From NCBI RefSeq assembly GCF_015709525.1, contig NZ_JADNRA010000017.1:26847-90846 (forward strand): DNA of 64,000 nucleotides. Reading direction: 5' to 3'. Numbering within the stretch: the first letter of the stretch is position 1; every line of letters begins with the position of its first letter. The position numbers and the translations under genes were made by a program. Shown here piece by piece: positions 8,959 to 17,065 of this stretch. Below the pieces are notes generated by a model. That model did no database searches, had not been told where the DNA came from, and worked only from the letters and a program-made list of their open reading frames with translations. The stretch is from Methylocystis sp. L43 (GTDB lineage Bacteria > Pseudomonadota > Alphaproteobacteria > Rhizobiales > Beijerinckiaceae).

Positions 8959-9675
8959 TCATCCCTCGCGCGGAACGCCTAGAGATTGTGGGAAGCCCGG
9001 AATTGCTGGCGTTCGATGGCGGCGACGGAATGCTGATGGAGCAGTTGCACAGCGATTTTCGTGGCGTTGAGGTTGGCGCTTTTGAGGGTCTGGGCGGAGA
9101 AAAATCCCGACCAGTCCGCTTCTAGCCCAGGACATTTGAGGCTTCGAGGCTTCGAGGCGACCCAAGGGTTTTCGAGGTGGCGGCGCTGGGCGGAGAAAAA
9201 GCTGGGCGATGCTGCCTGTTTCGCCCTTGCTCCCGGTTACTTTTGGCCCGGTTTTCCGTAGTCGACGCCTGGGCGCTTTTTGCGTACTCTCCCAAGCCTT
9301 GACCAAGCTATCTGCCTCACCTAACCGATAATACAGCCAATCATAAACCTGATACTTGTAAATCTTGCCGTGGTTATAAGCCTGCACGGAAGACATATAA
9401 GCGATATAGCGCGCCTGCCTAGACACGCTGTTCCACAGAAATCGTGCACTTGAGCGTCGGCTATCAACTTGATCCAAGCAATAGTTCATCGCTGCCACGC
9501 TGGTATGGAAATTAGTGTGATTTAAATCGGCCCGACAAAGCATCTGCGTTTCGAATTCCGGGAACTCGTCTTTATAATCATCGGGAACAGGAGGAGGTTG
9601 ACTTGCATCTACTCCTCCAAACGCTTCGCTAAGGAAAGCAACAGATAGCGTAAGCGCCAGAGCTGTACGTTTCAT
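8959..9675 (-). CDS. Secreted hypothetical protein inside phage-like module
   Basis: The 238-residue product begins with a classical signal peptide (MKRTALALTLSVAFLSEAFG) behind a strong AAGGAG. Residues 25-135 form a compact domain with two Cys and many Tyr and Trp (YDWLYYRLGEADSLV). From about residue 140 the sequence becomes Pro/Arg-rich and contains an internal near-repeat (LFLRPAPPPRK and IFLRPDPQKRQ), matching a repeated GGGCGGAGAAAAA DNA motif at 9096-9108 and 9189-9201. The original gene may have ended earlier, with the tail added by duplication. It could act in the envelope (lysis, exclusion), but nothing shows this. Confidence 0.6.
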   Translation of the reverse strand: MKRTALALTLSVAFLSEAFGGVDASQPPPVPDDYKDEFPEFETQMLCRADLNHTNFHTSVAAMNYCLDQVDSRRSSARFLWNSVSRQARYIAYMSSVQAYNHGKIYKYQVYDWLYYRLGEADSLVKAWESTQKAPRRRLRKTGPKVTGSKGETGSIAQLFLRPAPPPRKPLGRLEASKPQMSWARSGLVGIFLRPDPQKRQPQRHENRCATAPSAFRRRHRTPAIPGFPQSLGVPREG

Positions 9676-9798
9676 AATGAATCTCCTTGCTGTTTACCGG
9701 AACAGCCGGCCTCTTCGCTCGTCTGCCCCATCGGCCGTTAGGCCGCCAATCGATCGTCCTCGGGCGGCTCAATCCATCTGCGCGCAATGCGGGCTCTT

Positions 9799-12700
9799 TC
9801 AAGCGTCAGCTCGATAACGGCCGGCAGATCGGCGAAGGGGACGATCGGTTTTTCGGGCGTGTCTCTTTCGAAAAAAGGACAACGGGCCGAGCAGACTTTC
9901 AAGCTTGGCTCTCGGATCGGAAACGACGGAGAGATCGGCTGAACCCCGCTTGATGCGTTGCTTAGGTGCAGCCAGTTGGTAGCGGAAAGAACAAGTGGAC
10001 ATTTCCGCTATACAAGAAGATAGAGAAGCTTGAGTATCGGGCTCCTTATAACGGAAATGTCCACTTGTTCCTGAGCGCTGCAAAGCTTTGAGCGCAGCTC
10101 CTTGGCTTCGCCATAAGCTCGGGTATGCCCTGAACGCGTCTGCCGCGCTCTCAAAAGCGATTCCGCCTTCCGCGAACATGCGGTCGAGAGGTTCGGCCCG
10201 ATAGAAGGCGTTCCCGTCAAACCAACCGTCAAGCGCAAGCTCCGGCAGCGGCGTTTCGTTCAGGATCAAAACTGTCGCCGCCCGGTCGCCCGTCCGAAGA
10301 ATCGGCCGCAGCCTGCCAACGGCTTGGACGATCTCCCCTTCGCAGATGCGCGCCCGATGCGCTTCGGCGTTTTTGTCCGGGTGACGGTCCCCCTCGATAT
10401 TGATGACGCCGAATCCCTCACCGTTCGGCAGCCGCACAAGCTGCTCGGCCGGTTCCTGCTCATACCAGCGATCGGCTTCAATCGGCGCTCGGCCCGTGAT
10501 CGCCCCGGCGATCGATTCAACGGCTTCCGGCGGCGGCAATGGCCGTCCGATAATGACGAGAAGATCGAAGTCGCCCCATTTGTCGCGGCCGGCGATCGCG
10601 TTGAAATTCGCCGTTTCGATCGGCGACGGCAGATCGAGCAGTTCGACAAGTTCCTTGTAGGTGATAATCAGCGTCCGGCCGCTGCGACGCGCCAGATTGA
10701 TGATGTTTGTTCGCAACGCCTTTCGATTGTTCTCGCGCGTCAGATTTTTTGCGATTTCCTCTTCGGTAAAGCCGGCTTTCGGGTCTGCCGGCGGTTGCGG
10801 CAATAGCATCGCTTTTGCGCTTGATCTCCCGAACGATTGCAAAACCCGAACGTTCGGCGCATCGACGTCGATTGCATCAAGTTCGACGATGTTCGGAAAC
10901 AGCGGTTTGACACGCGCCGCATCAAAATTCGCATCGATCAGCAACGTCGGTTTGCGAAAGTCGGGATGGATTTCGTCATAGTCGGTGACGCGCAGTTCAC
11001 AAACTTTTCTGCCGCCCTCGTGCATGATGCGCAATTCCAAACGTCCAGAAATCTTCGGTCCGTCTTCCCGCAACAAATCGGCGATGGCTTTCCACATGCG
11101 CGTCATTGGCGCAACGGACAGGTTTTGCTTCAGCAAAAACGAATCGTCGCCCCTATAAATCCGTCGCTGTTCAGCGCGCGCCGCCCATAGAGCGTCATCC
11201 GCCGTGATCTCGTAGCCTGTCAGCGCCGCCGCTCGCAGACGGCCAAAATCCTTCCGCTGGCGCGCGCGGTCGAGCGCTCGGCTCAGCGAAGCGCGCAGCG
11301 TTTCAAGCCGTCTGGCGTTCGCACTCCCCATTTTCCACGGCAGCGGCGTCGCGTGCGGCGCGAGTTCGGCGAGCTGCACGATGATTTGCTCGTTCGCGCC
11401 GAGTCCGCGCAGGCCGGCTCTTTCGATTGATTCATCGACAACGACAAATTCGACTCCGGCGGCGGGAAACGGTTTTGGCTGACTGCCAAACAAGGCTTGA
11501 TGCGAAACGAGCCAAAGGTCGGCGCGTTTGCGATATTGCTGGCGATAGGCGCATGTGTCGCGAAATTCGCAGCGCTTGCAAACCTTTCCTTCGATGTCTT
11601 GTTGCTGTTTCTGCGCCTCCCGCACGACGTCGAGGTTCCTGCACATCTTCCCCGAACCGTCCGGCGCTTCGGCCTCTCGCCCCCGCCATGCCGCCGCCCG
11701 CAAACTCCCCGCCTGTCGGACGAGGCGTTCGATCGCGAGCGGCGACATGCCGGCGTCGCGCGCCCGCTGTTGAATCGACTCGACTTTTTTTCTGACGATA
11801 TCGTTGAAGCGCCTTACGAGTTCTTCGCCAAGACGATGCGTCGGAACGCCGAGCGTTATGACACGACGGCCGCGTTTGCCGCGCCGTCTGCGAATAAGAA
11901 ACAGCGCACCGAAAATCGCGCGCAGCCCGATTTCAGTCTTGCCGATGGCGACTGTCGCGCGCACGCCCACTGCCGGCGGCGGTTCGTCCCGTTCGGGATT
12001 CCAGTCCAGAAAATCGATGATCGTTGATTGCACGCTTTGGGCCAGCCGCGTCTGGCCTTCCTCCAGCGAAACGAATTCAACTTCGATGGGAGTCGCATGT
12101 TCGATCGACGGGCCGACTGACTGTCCTGCGTTCGCATTCGGATGCGCATAGCCGATCGGGCTTTCGCGCGAGAATTCGAGGCCGACAATCTCTTGCTCCA
12201 ACTCCTCGCGGTCGACATAGGGCGGCTTGCATTTCGGCGACCAGATTTCAAACATGAGATCGCCGGCCTTCTCCGGCGTCACTCCGACGTCGAGCAGCTT
12301 CATGAACACGACGACCGCCGCGTCGTGGCGTCCCTCGCCCTGCACGCCGCCCGGCGTGCTCGCGAGATATTCGCGCGCCGCTTCGATAGCTGCATCGTCA
12401 TCCCACAGATGCTTATACGTTTCGTCGAGATCGGGCGTAGCTGCGGCGGGCTCTTCCTTCTTCGCTGGGGCCGGCGCTTGCTGTTTGGGGGCCTTCTCGC
12501 TTTTGGCCGGCGGGGCCTTCTCGGCCTTCTTCGTCCCGGCCGTGTGCGCCTTCGGTTGCGTCGCAAGTCTCGTTTGACGCGCCGGCTTTTTGGCAGGCTC
12601 GAAGAAACTGTCGTCCGGCGCATCGACGGTCGGCTTGTTGCCGGGCAACACGACGATGCGGCCGTTCGGCAGTGGGTCCATCGACAGCTCTTCGAAGACC

Positions 12701-13401
12701 GGGCTCGCCGTATAATTGCAGCCGTTCGCTGAGCATGGCGTCGTATCGACGTGCGGTTTTTTGCGGCCGGCAGGTTTTGTCGCATGCATCCATCTGCGGA
12801 ATTGGCTCGGCGTCAGCGCTCGCGACAGGCGCACCCATGCACGAAACCGCAATCCGGGTTTGCGCAGATAGCCGGACGACGCAACGAAAACCATTTCGAC
12901 GTCGCTAAACTCGGCCGGCAATTGCGCGCGCGCCAGCGCCGCCGCCGCATGCAGGTCGTGCAAGTCGAATCCATCTGGAAGCGCGACGTCATGCAGGTCG
13001 AGATCGAGCAGGAAAACGTAGCGCGGCGTTTCCAAGAGTGTCGCCGGGTCGCCGGGCCGCGCTTTTTGCAGCCGTCGCACGCTCCAATCTAACCTGACGC
13101 CCTCCGCGATCTGTCCGTAGGTGATGCATTTGTCGGGATGCGTCGCCAGCTCTTGCGCCAGCGCGACGATCTTCGCCGTCGTCGAGACGTCGCACGGCGT
13201 CATGATGATTTCATACGCCTTGTCGTAATCGCGTTCGCTGCCGTCTGCGAAGACGACCTTCGTCAAGAGCTTTCCGTCCGTCGCCACGACGAGCGTCAGC
13301 GCGTGCGGATCGTCGGTCTTAAGGTTGCCGAGCGTCGACCGTTTTACTGGCGGCGCGGTTGTCGCGGGCGCGGGAGTCGTGGTATTCTTCGAACGCTTCA
13401 T
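9799..13401 (-). CDS. Primase fused to iron-sulphur SF2 helicase (replication protein)
   Basis: A 1200-residue protein. Residues 120-255 look like an archaeo-eukaryotic primase core: FLLDLDL (acidic pair near 133-135), SSGYLRKPG, then HVDTTP near 217. A Pro/Ala/Lys linker (265-325) leads to a PriCT-like helical segment (330-420). The C-terminal half is a helicase: VAIGKTE (about 484-490), cysteines at 587, 608, 611 and 617 in the C-x20-C-x2-C-x5-C spacing of XPD/DinG-type 4Fe-4S helicases, DES 656-658 as Walker B, and motif VI QAVGRLRPILR near the end. ATG 13401 (MKRSKN) was chosen; ATG 13422 is an alternative. It probably replicates the element. The last 80 codons contain a large inverted repeat and may be altered. 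Confidence 0.72.
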   Translation of the reverse strand: MKRSKNTTTPAPATTAPPVKRSTLGNLKTDDPHALTLVVATDGKLLTKVVFADGSERDYDKAYEIIMTPCDVSTTAKIVALAQELATHPDKCITYGQIAEGVRLDWSVRRLQKARPGDPATLLETPRYVFLLDLDLHDVALPDGFDLHDLHAAAALARAQLPAEFSDVEMVFVASSGYLRKPGLRFRAWVRLSRALTPSQFRRWMHATKPAGRKKPHVDTTPCSANGCNYTASPVFEELSMDPLPNGRIVVLPGNKPTVDAPDDSFFEPAKKPARQTRLATQPKAHTAGTKKAEKAPPAKSEKAPKQQAPAPAKKEEPAAATPDLDETYKHLWDDDAAIEAAREYLASTPGGVQGEGRHDAAVVVFMKLLDVGVTPEKAGDLMFEIWSPKCKPPYVDREELEQEIVGLEFSRESPIGYAHPNANAGQSVGPSIEHATPIEVEFVSLEEGQTRLAQSVQSTIIDFLDWNPERDEPPPAVGVRATVAIGKTEIGLRAIFGALFLIRRRRGKRGRRVITLGVPTHRLGEELVRRFNDIVRKKVESIQQRARDAGMSPLAIERLVRQAGSLRAAAWRGREAEAPDGSGKMCRNLDVVREAQKQQQDIEGKVCKRCEFRDTCAYRQQYRKRADLWLVSHQALFGSQPKPFPAAGVEFVVVDESIERAGLRGLGANEQIIVQLAELAPHATPLPWKMGSANARRLETLRASLSRALDRARQRKDFGRLRAAALTGYEITADDALWAARAEQRRIYRGDDSFLLKQNLSVAPMTRMWKAIADLLREDGPKISGRLELRIMHEGGRKVCELRVTDYDEIHPDFRKPTLLIDANFDAARVKPLFPNIVELDAIDVDAPNVRVLQSFGRSSAKAMLLPQPPADPKAGFTEEEIAKNLTRENNRKALRTNIINLARRSGRTLIITYKELVELLDLPSPIETANFNAIAGRDKWGDFDLLVIIGRPLPPPEAVESIAGAITGRAPIEADRWYEQEPAEQLVRLPNGEGFGVINIEGDRHPDKNAEAHRARICEGEIVQAVGRLRPILRTGDRAATVLILNETPLPELALDGWFDGNAFYRAEPLDRMFAEGGIAFESAADAFRAYPSLWRSQGAALKALQRSGTSGHFRYKEPDTQASLSSCIAEMSTCSFRYQLAAPKQRIKRGSADLSVVSDPRAKLESLLGPLSFFRKRHARKTDRPLRRSAGRYRADA
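9989..10070. repeat. 19-bp perfect inverted repeat with 44-base spacer
   Basis: GAACAAGTGGACATTTCCG at 9989-10007 is repeated exactly in inverted orientation at 10052-10070. The left arm also sits in a smaller hairpin, AGCGGAAA (9981-9988) with TTTCCGCT (10002-10009). The repeat lies inside the 3' end of the primase-helicase gene and is AT-richer than its surroundings. No flanking target duplication is visible. It could be a replication origin or helicase loading site, a miniature transposon, or an RNA hairpin controlling the end of the message. Confidence 0.75.
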
Positions 13402-13425
13402 GAACGCAACTCGTGAGCACATATT

Positions 13426-13465
13426 GAGGCCGCCGGCTCCGCAAGGCCGGCGGCCTCTATTTTTT
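13426..13465 (+). terminator. Intrinsic terminator on the plus strand, opposite to all nearby genes
   Basis: An 11-bp perfect GC stem (13426-13436 with 13447-13457, loop of 10) is followed by TATTTTTT at 13458-13465. It would stop transcription moving rightward, yet every gene from 9.8 to 16 kb is on the minus strand. Read on the minus strand, the hairpin sits directly before the primase start region and could affect its translation. Confidence 0.65.
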
Positions 13466-13610
13466 ACAGATGCGACGCCGTGTGCGCCGAGCCGCGCCAA
13501 GCACGCAGGGCAGACTCAAAAGCGTCTTTCGGGCTCATTTCCTTGGCCGTCGTGACCGCCGTTGCCGTCTCTGCGATGAACCAAAGCTCGTTTAGGTCAG
13601 CGTCGCTCAG
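13464..13610 (-). CDS. Possible short ORF without ATG between excisionase and primase genes
   Basis: A 48-codon frame runs from CTG 13610 to TAA 13464, overlapping the end of the excisionase gene in another frame. Its product looks protein-like (DADLNELWFIAETATAV and SPKDAFESALRAW). The frame opens only at a TAA just upstream of codon ACG 13622 and has no ATG, GTG or TTG before an internal ATG 13538. It could start at CTG, be joined to the excisionase by a frameshift, or be a decayed gene. Confidence 0.35.
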   Translation of the reverse strand: MSDADLNELWFIAETATAVTTAKEMSPKDAFESALRAWRGSAHTASHL

Positions 13611-13812
13611 CGCCGCGCCGAAGTGCGTTTACGGCGGACGGCAAGTTTGATGCGTAGCGGCGAAGATCGGAATCGAGGATAAGCGTTTTGCGGCCGAATT
13701 TTTTCGCGTGCAGTTCGCCGGCCTTGATGGCCTCGAACAGCCGCGTTCTTCCAACGCCGAGCTTCTGCGCCGCTGCGAGCGGCGAATAGGCGATCGGATC
13801 GTCATTACCCAT
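13597..13812 (-). CDS. AlpA/Xis-type DNA-binding protein (excisionase or activator)
   Basis: A 71-residue protein of the winged-helix MerR/AlpA type: YSPLAAAQKLGVGRTRLFEA is the helix-turn-helix, followed by IKAGELHAKKFGRKTLILDSDLRRY, the typical wing. Such proteins are recombination directionality factors for tyrosine integrases, or activators of satellite excision as AlpA is in P4-like elements. A GGAG lies about 10 bases before ATG 13812. It lies between the integrase block and the primase and directly downstream of a repeat-rich control region, fitting a switch role. Confidence 0.8.
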   Translation of the reverse strand: MGNDDPIAYSPLAAAQKLGVGRTRLFEAIKAGELHAKKFGRKTLILDSDLRRYASNLPSAVNALRRGAERR

Positions 13813-13894
13813 CGCGTAATCTCCTGGACGCGCCCGGTTCGTCGTGGGCGTTGGCCAGAAGATGGCGCATATGAAGCAGCCGCAACAGTTCCCG

Positions 13895-13948
13895 TAAGAA
13901 ATTTCTTAATGGGACGGTTCCCTTAAGGGAGTGGCTTAATGGGACGGT
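13895..13948 (-). promoter_or_regulatory. Operator/iteron-like control region upstream of the excisionase gene
   Basis: CTTAATGGGACGGT occurs twice as a direct repeat (13905-13918 and 13935-13948), exactly 30 bp apart, about three helical turns. Between and beside the copies are two perfect palindromes, TAAGAAATTTCTTA (13895-13908) and TCCCTTAAGGGA (13919-13930), that share the TCCC/TTAAG half-site. The second repeat overlaps the stop codon of the 216-aa gene. The layout suits binding of a repressor or the Xis protein at the promoter of the xis-primase operon. Confidence 0.6.
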
Positions 13949-14586
13949 CTAGCGGTCCATTTGACGACTTGTTGCTTGCTGGTTTCGGTGGCGGTCGCGA
14001 CCGACGAAATTGTCGCGACTGTCCCAAGATTACGTCGTCCGTAAAACGCAAAACTCCAAGCCGCGACCATTCGCGCCTGCACGCGCGTCGCGTCGTCGCC
14101 GACACGTCGCTCAATAATGTGCGGGTCGTCGCCATTCGCTTCAATCAGCTCGGCCTGAAAGTTGAAGTGGTCGGCGACGATGGCGAGCGCCTGCTTCAAG
14201 TCGCCGGCAGCGTGTTGGCGCTGCTCTCGACACAGCGCGGCGGCTTCGGCAAGCTTGCTGGCCTTTGCGTCGTGCTCGGCGCGCGTCTTCAATGAAGGCG
14301 ACTTGGTGAGCGCAGCGACGGCATTGACGAATAACGCCGCCGCCGCACATTCCGCCCGCGAATGTTTGGAGAGATCGTCGCGCGTGAGGCCGAGCGGCGT
14401 ATCGCGCTCTAACCAAATAAGATGCGCGTCGACAAGCTTGTCATTGGCGCGTTGCCGCAACAGCTCGCGCCATGCGGCGTTCATGCGCGGATCACTCAGC
14501 AAGCGATCGACGACGTCGCTTGGCGGTAGGCGCTTGGCGATGAGTTCGACGAGCGTGGGAGTCCCTTTCGCCGTGCGCGTCGTCAT
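13936..14586 (-). CDS. Hypothetical protein coupled to integrase
   Basis: A 216-residue protein beginning at ATG 14586, which overlaps the integrase stop as ATGA and has AAGGA 9 bases upstream. The sequence is mostly helical: WRELLRQRANDKLVDAHLIW, then an Ala-rich coiled region (residues 75-125) and a conserved-looking patch near residues 165-190 (DDATRVQARMVAAWSFAFYG). No family is recognised. Translational coupling to int suggests a role in integration, copy control or regulation. The track-like longer start at 14637 would intrude on int and has no ribosome binding site. Confidence 0.6.
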   Translation of the reverse strand: MTTRTAKGTPTLVELIAKRLPPSDVVDRLLSDPRMNAAWRELLRQRANDKLVDAHLIWLERDTPLGLTRDDLSKHSRAECAAAALFVNAVAALTKSPSLKTRAEHDAKASKLAEAAALCREQRQHAAGDLKQALAIVADHFNFQAELIEANGDDPHIIERRVGDDATRVQARMVAAWSFAFYGRRNLGTVATISSVATATETSKQQVVKWTARPSH

Positions 14587-15935
14587 GTCGACGATTCCTT
14601 TGCACGGGCGCGGGCGGCGTCGATCGCATCGGCCCATTGCGTCAACGCGTCGAGCATCGGCGTCAGTCGCGTCGACTGATCATAATGCTTCGACAACGTC
14701 GTCGTGCCCTTGTGCCCGGCGATGCGTTCGGCGAGCACCGTATCGCCCTTCAGTTCGACGATGGCGCTTAGAGCCGTGCGCCTGAGATCGTGAAGGACGG
14801 CTTCCTTGATATCGAGCCGGTCACACAGGCGCGAGAAGGCGCGCGACAAGGATTCGGGATGCAAATGCTCGGCCCGGCCGCCTTCGTTACGGGCGGGGAA
14901 GACGAAGCCGGTCTTCTTCGGCGTCTCCATTTTCAGCGCCCGCAACAGGTCGGCGGCTTGACGCGGCAAGGGCAGGGTGCGAACGCCCGCTGCGGTCTTG
15001 GCCCGCACGACGGTTAACGCCGGCGTGCTGTCGTCGAGGTGGACGGCGCTCCATTGCAGCGACGCAACCTCGTTGGCGCGCATGCCGAGCAGCAAGGCCA
15101 ACAAGAGCGCCGCCCTTGTGCCGCGATCGGGACCGGGCGTGTCGAGATCGGCCAGCGCCTCGGCGAGGCGTCCAATCTCGCCCTCGTCGCCAGTCACGAC
15201 TCCGTGCTCGTCGGGCGACGGCTTCAATACGACGCTGTCATAGAGGATGCGGGCGCGTGCAATTTCGCTCGCCGGCCGGTCGAGATCGGCGGCGGGGTTT
15301 TGTCGCAGGTGGCCCTTCTGGCGGGCAAATTTGAAAGCCTGCCGAGCGACGCCGAGAGCGATATTGGCGGCGCGTCCAGTCCTGCCCGCCTTGCGCAATC
15401 GCTTCTCCTCGCGATCGATAACGGTGGACACGTCGAGCGGTTTGATGTCGTCGAGCAATCGATCGCCGAGCGCTTTACGCAACATGGCGACGGCGCGCTT
15501 CTGCATGAGCATCGTTTTCGCGGCGAGTGGTTTGCCCTTCCGGCTGCCCCTTTGGTGGCCTTTCTCGGCGCGTTCGATGAGATAGAGATCGAGGAGCCGG
15601 CCGAAGGTGGCGACGGTCTCGATCCCTTCACGGGCGCGCCGCCGGTCGAGCGCCGGGTCACGGCCCGACTTCACGGCGGCGCGGGCGGCCAAAAGCTTCT
15701 GGCGCGCCTCGGCTACGCTGGTCTCGGGAAAATGCCCGATCGTGATCCGACGGGCGTTCTTGTCGCCGATGCGACGAAGTCGAGCCTGAAAGGTCTTGTC
15801 GCCGCTCGGCGCGATGCACACCGTCAGCCCGTGCCCGAGCGCTAACCATTCGCGCTCTGCCGGCGGCTTCCGGTTTTGCAGCCATGCTTGGAGACCCTGA
15901 TCGGTCTTCGGAAGCTTCTCTATCGTCTTCGCCAT
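14583..15935 (-). CDS. Tyrosine integrase (DUF4102-type site-specific recombinase)
   Basis: A 450-residue integrase with an N-terminal arm-binding domain of the DUF4102 kind (residues 25-100), a SAM-like core-binding domain (105-215) and a catalytic domain with Arg286 (GMRANEV), His382 and Arg385 (HDLRRT), His408 (GHKG) and nucleophile Tyr418 (KHYDQ). All catalytic residues are present, so it is probably active. ATG 15935 was preferred to GTG 15965 because a GAGG lies just before it. The gene is 170 bp from the 3' end of tRNA-Thr, the usual arrangement for an element inserted in a tRNA gene. Confidence 0.92.
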   Translation of the reverse strand: MAKTIEKLPKTDQGLQAWLQNRKPPAEREWLALGHGLTVCIAPSGDKTFQARLRRIGDKNARRITIGHFPETSVAEARQKLLAARAAVKSGRDPALDRRRAREGIETVATFGRLLDLYLIERAEKGHQRGSRKGKPLAAKTMLMQKRAVAMLRKALGDRLLDDIKPLDVSTVIDREEKRLRKAGRTGRAANIALGVARQAFKFARQKGHLRQNPAADLDRPASEIARARILYDSVVLKPSPDEHGVVTGDEGEIGRLAEALADLDTPGPDRGTRAALLLALLLGMRANEVASLQWSAVHLDDSTPALTVVRAKTAAGVRTLPLPRQAADLLRALKMETPKKTGFVFPARNEGGRAEHLHPESLSRAFSRLCDRLDIKEAVLHDLRRTALSAIVELKGDTVLAERIAGHKGTTTLSKHYDQSTRLTPMLDALTQWADAIDAARARAKESST

Positions 15936-16104
15936 CGTCCTCGTCCGCGACACGCTGCGAGACACAAATACCGGGGACGGCGGCGTGTCTCAGCGAACTA
16001 ATACGTAAGATCGCGGACGGATGAAAGCAAGCTGCGGCGGGACACGGCTTGACGTAAGTTCAGCTTATATAAGTGGAAACGGCTGGTTTTCCGGGGGATT
16101 AGGT

Positions 16105-16180
16105 TGGTGCCGGTTAGAGGATTCGAACCCCTGACCTACTGATTACAAATCAGTTGCTCTACCAGCTGAGCTAAACCGGC
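16105..16180 (-). tRNA. tRNA-Thr (anticodon TGT)
   Basis: The reverse strand folds as a complete cloverleaf with acceptor GCCGGTT, anticodon TGT (complement of 16145-16147), TTCGAAT in the T loop and an encoded CCA at 16105-16107. Its 3' end faces the integrase, so the 3' part is the likely attachment site of the phage-like element. The other copy of the repeat is not visible to the left in this window. Confidence 0.95.
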
Positions 16181-16252
16181 CCGTGGCGTCATCGAGGCGC
16201 ATCGCGCGGCTTCTCTATGCGTCCAAGCCGGTGGAGAGGTCAATCCCGGGTT

Positions 16253-17065
16253 TTATCCAAGCCGGGTGGTCACAACGCTCAACGCGGCGGCGCAGGCGTT
16301 CGACACATTGAGGCTCTTGATCGGCCCGGGAAGATCGAGCCGCGCCACGGCGTCGCAGCGTTCGCGCGTGAGGCGGCGCAATCCCTTGCCCTCGGCGCCA
16401 AGCGTGAGCGCCAGCGGCTTCGACAGCGGAGTGGTCGAAAGCGATTCGGCGCCGTCCGAGTCCAGTCCGATGCGCGTATAGCCGCGCGCGGCGAGGTCGT
16501 CGAGCGCGCGCGCGAGATTGACCACGGAGACGATCGTGACGAACTCCAGCGCGCCCGAGGCCGCTTTGGCGAGGACGCCGGAAAATTCCGGACTATGCCG
16601 CTCCGTGACGATCACCGCGTCAACGTTAAAGGCGCAGGCCGTGCGCAGGATCGCGCCGACGTTGTGCGGATCGGTGATCTGGTCGAGCGCGAGCACCACG
16701 CCGCTGACGCTGACGATGTCGGAAATATCCGCCTCCGGCAGCGGACGCGCTTCGAGCAGCAGGCCCTGATGCACGGCCTCTGGACCGAGCCGCCGTTCGA
16801 GATCGCGCGAATCGACGAGGCGCGGCTCGAGTCCCGCCGCCTGCGCAAGCTCGTTGATGCGCGGCAGCGCGGTGTCGGTCGTATAAAGCGTCAGCAGCTT
16901 GCGCTTGCGCGCCGTCAGCGCGGCGCGCACGGCATGAGCGCCGTAAAGCGTGACGAGGTCGGGCGAGGCGGAGCGGAACGGGCTGCGCGTCTCGCCCTGT
17001 GCAACCGGCGCGCGGCGGCTCCACTCATGCCCGCTGCGGTCCTTCGGCGGCGGCTGGCGGGTCAT
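16253..17065 (-). CDS. rlmB: 23S rRNA 2'-O-methyltransferase of the TrmH/RlmB (SpoU) family
   Basis: A 270-residue SpoU-family enzyme. It has an N-terminal substrate-binding domain ([11 protein letters not shown], residues 38-110) and a knotted SAM-binding domain with motif 1 [17 protein letters not shown], motif 2 [11 protein letters not shown] and motif 3 [17 protein letters not shown]. By family it methylates G2251 of 23S rRNA. ATG 17065 overlaps the ispE stop as ATGA; the much longer frame running to 17950 is ispE read in another frame. It is followed by tRNA-Thr on the same strand. Confidence 0.9.
   Translation of the reverse strand: MTRQPPPKDRSGHEWSRRAPVAQGETRSPFRSASPDLVTLYGAHAVRAALTARKRKLLTLYTTDTALPRINELAQAAGLEPRLVDSRDLERRLGPEAVHQGLLLEARPLPEADISDIVSVSGVVLALDQITDPHNVGAILRTACAFNVDAVIVTERHSPEFSGVLAKAASGALEFVTIVSVVNLARALDDLAARGYTRIGLDSDGAESLSTTPLSKPLALTLGAEGKGLRRLTRERCDAVARLDLPGPIKSLNVSNACAAALSVVTTRLG

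Noticed and set aside
9989..10070. Insertion of a miniature transposon as a firm call
   Set aside because: The arms are perfect, but no target duplication flanks them and no second copy of the arm is visible in the window.
1..16104. Second attachment-site copy (tRNA-Thr 3' end repeat)
   Set aside because: I looked for the TTCGAATCC-type 3' segment and the GCCGGTTAG stretch to the left of the integrase and saw no convincing copy, so no left boundary is annotated.
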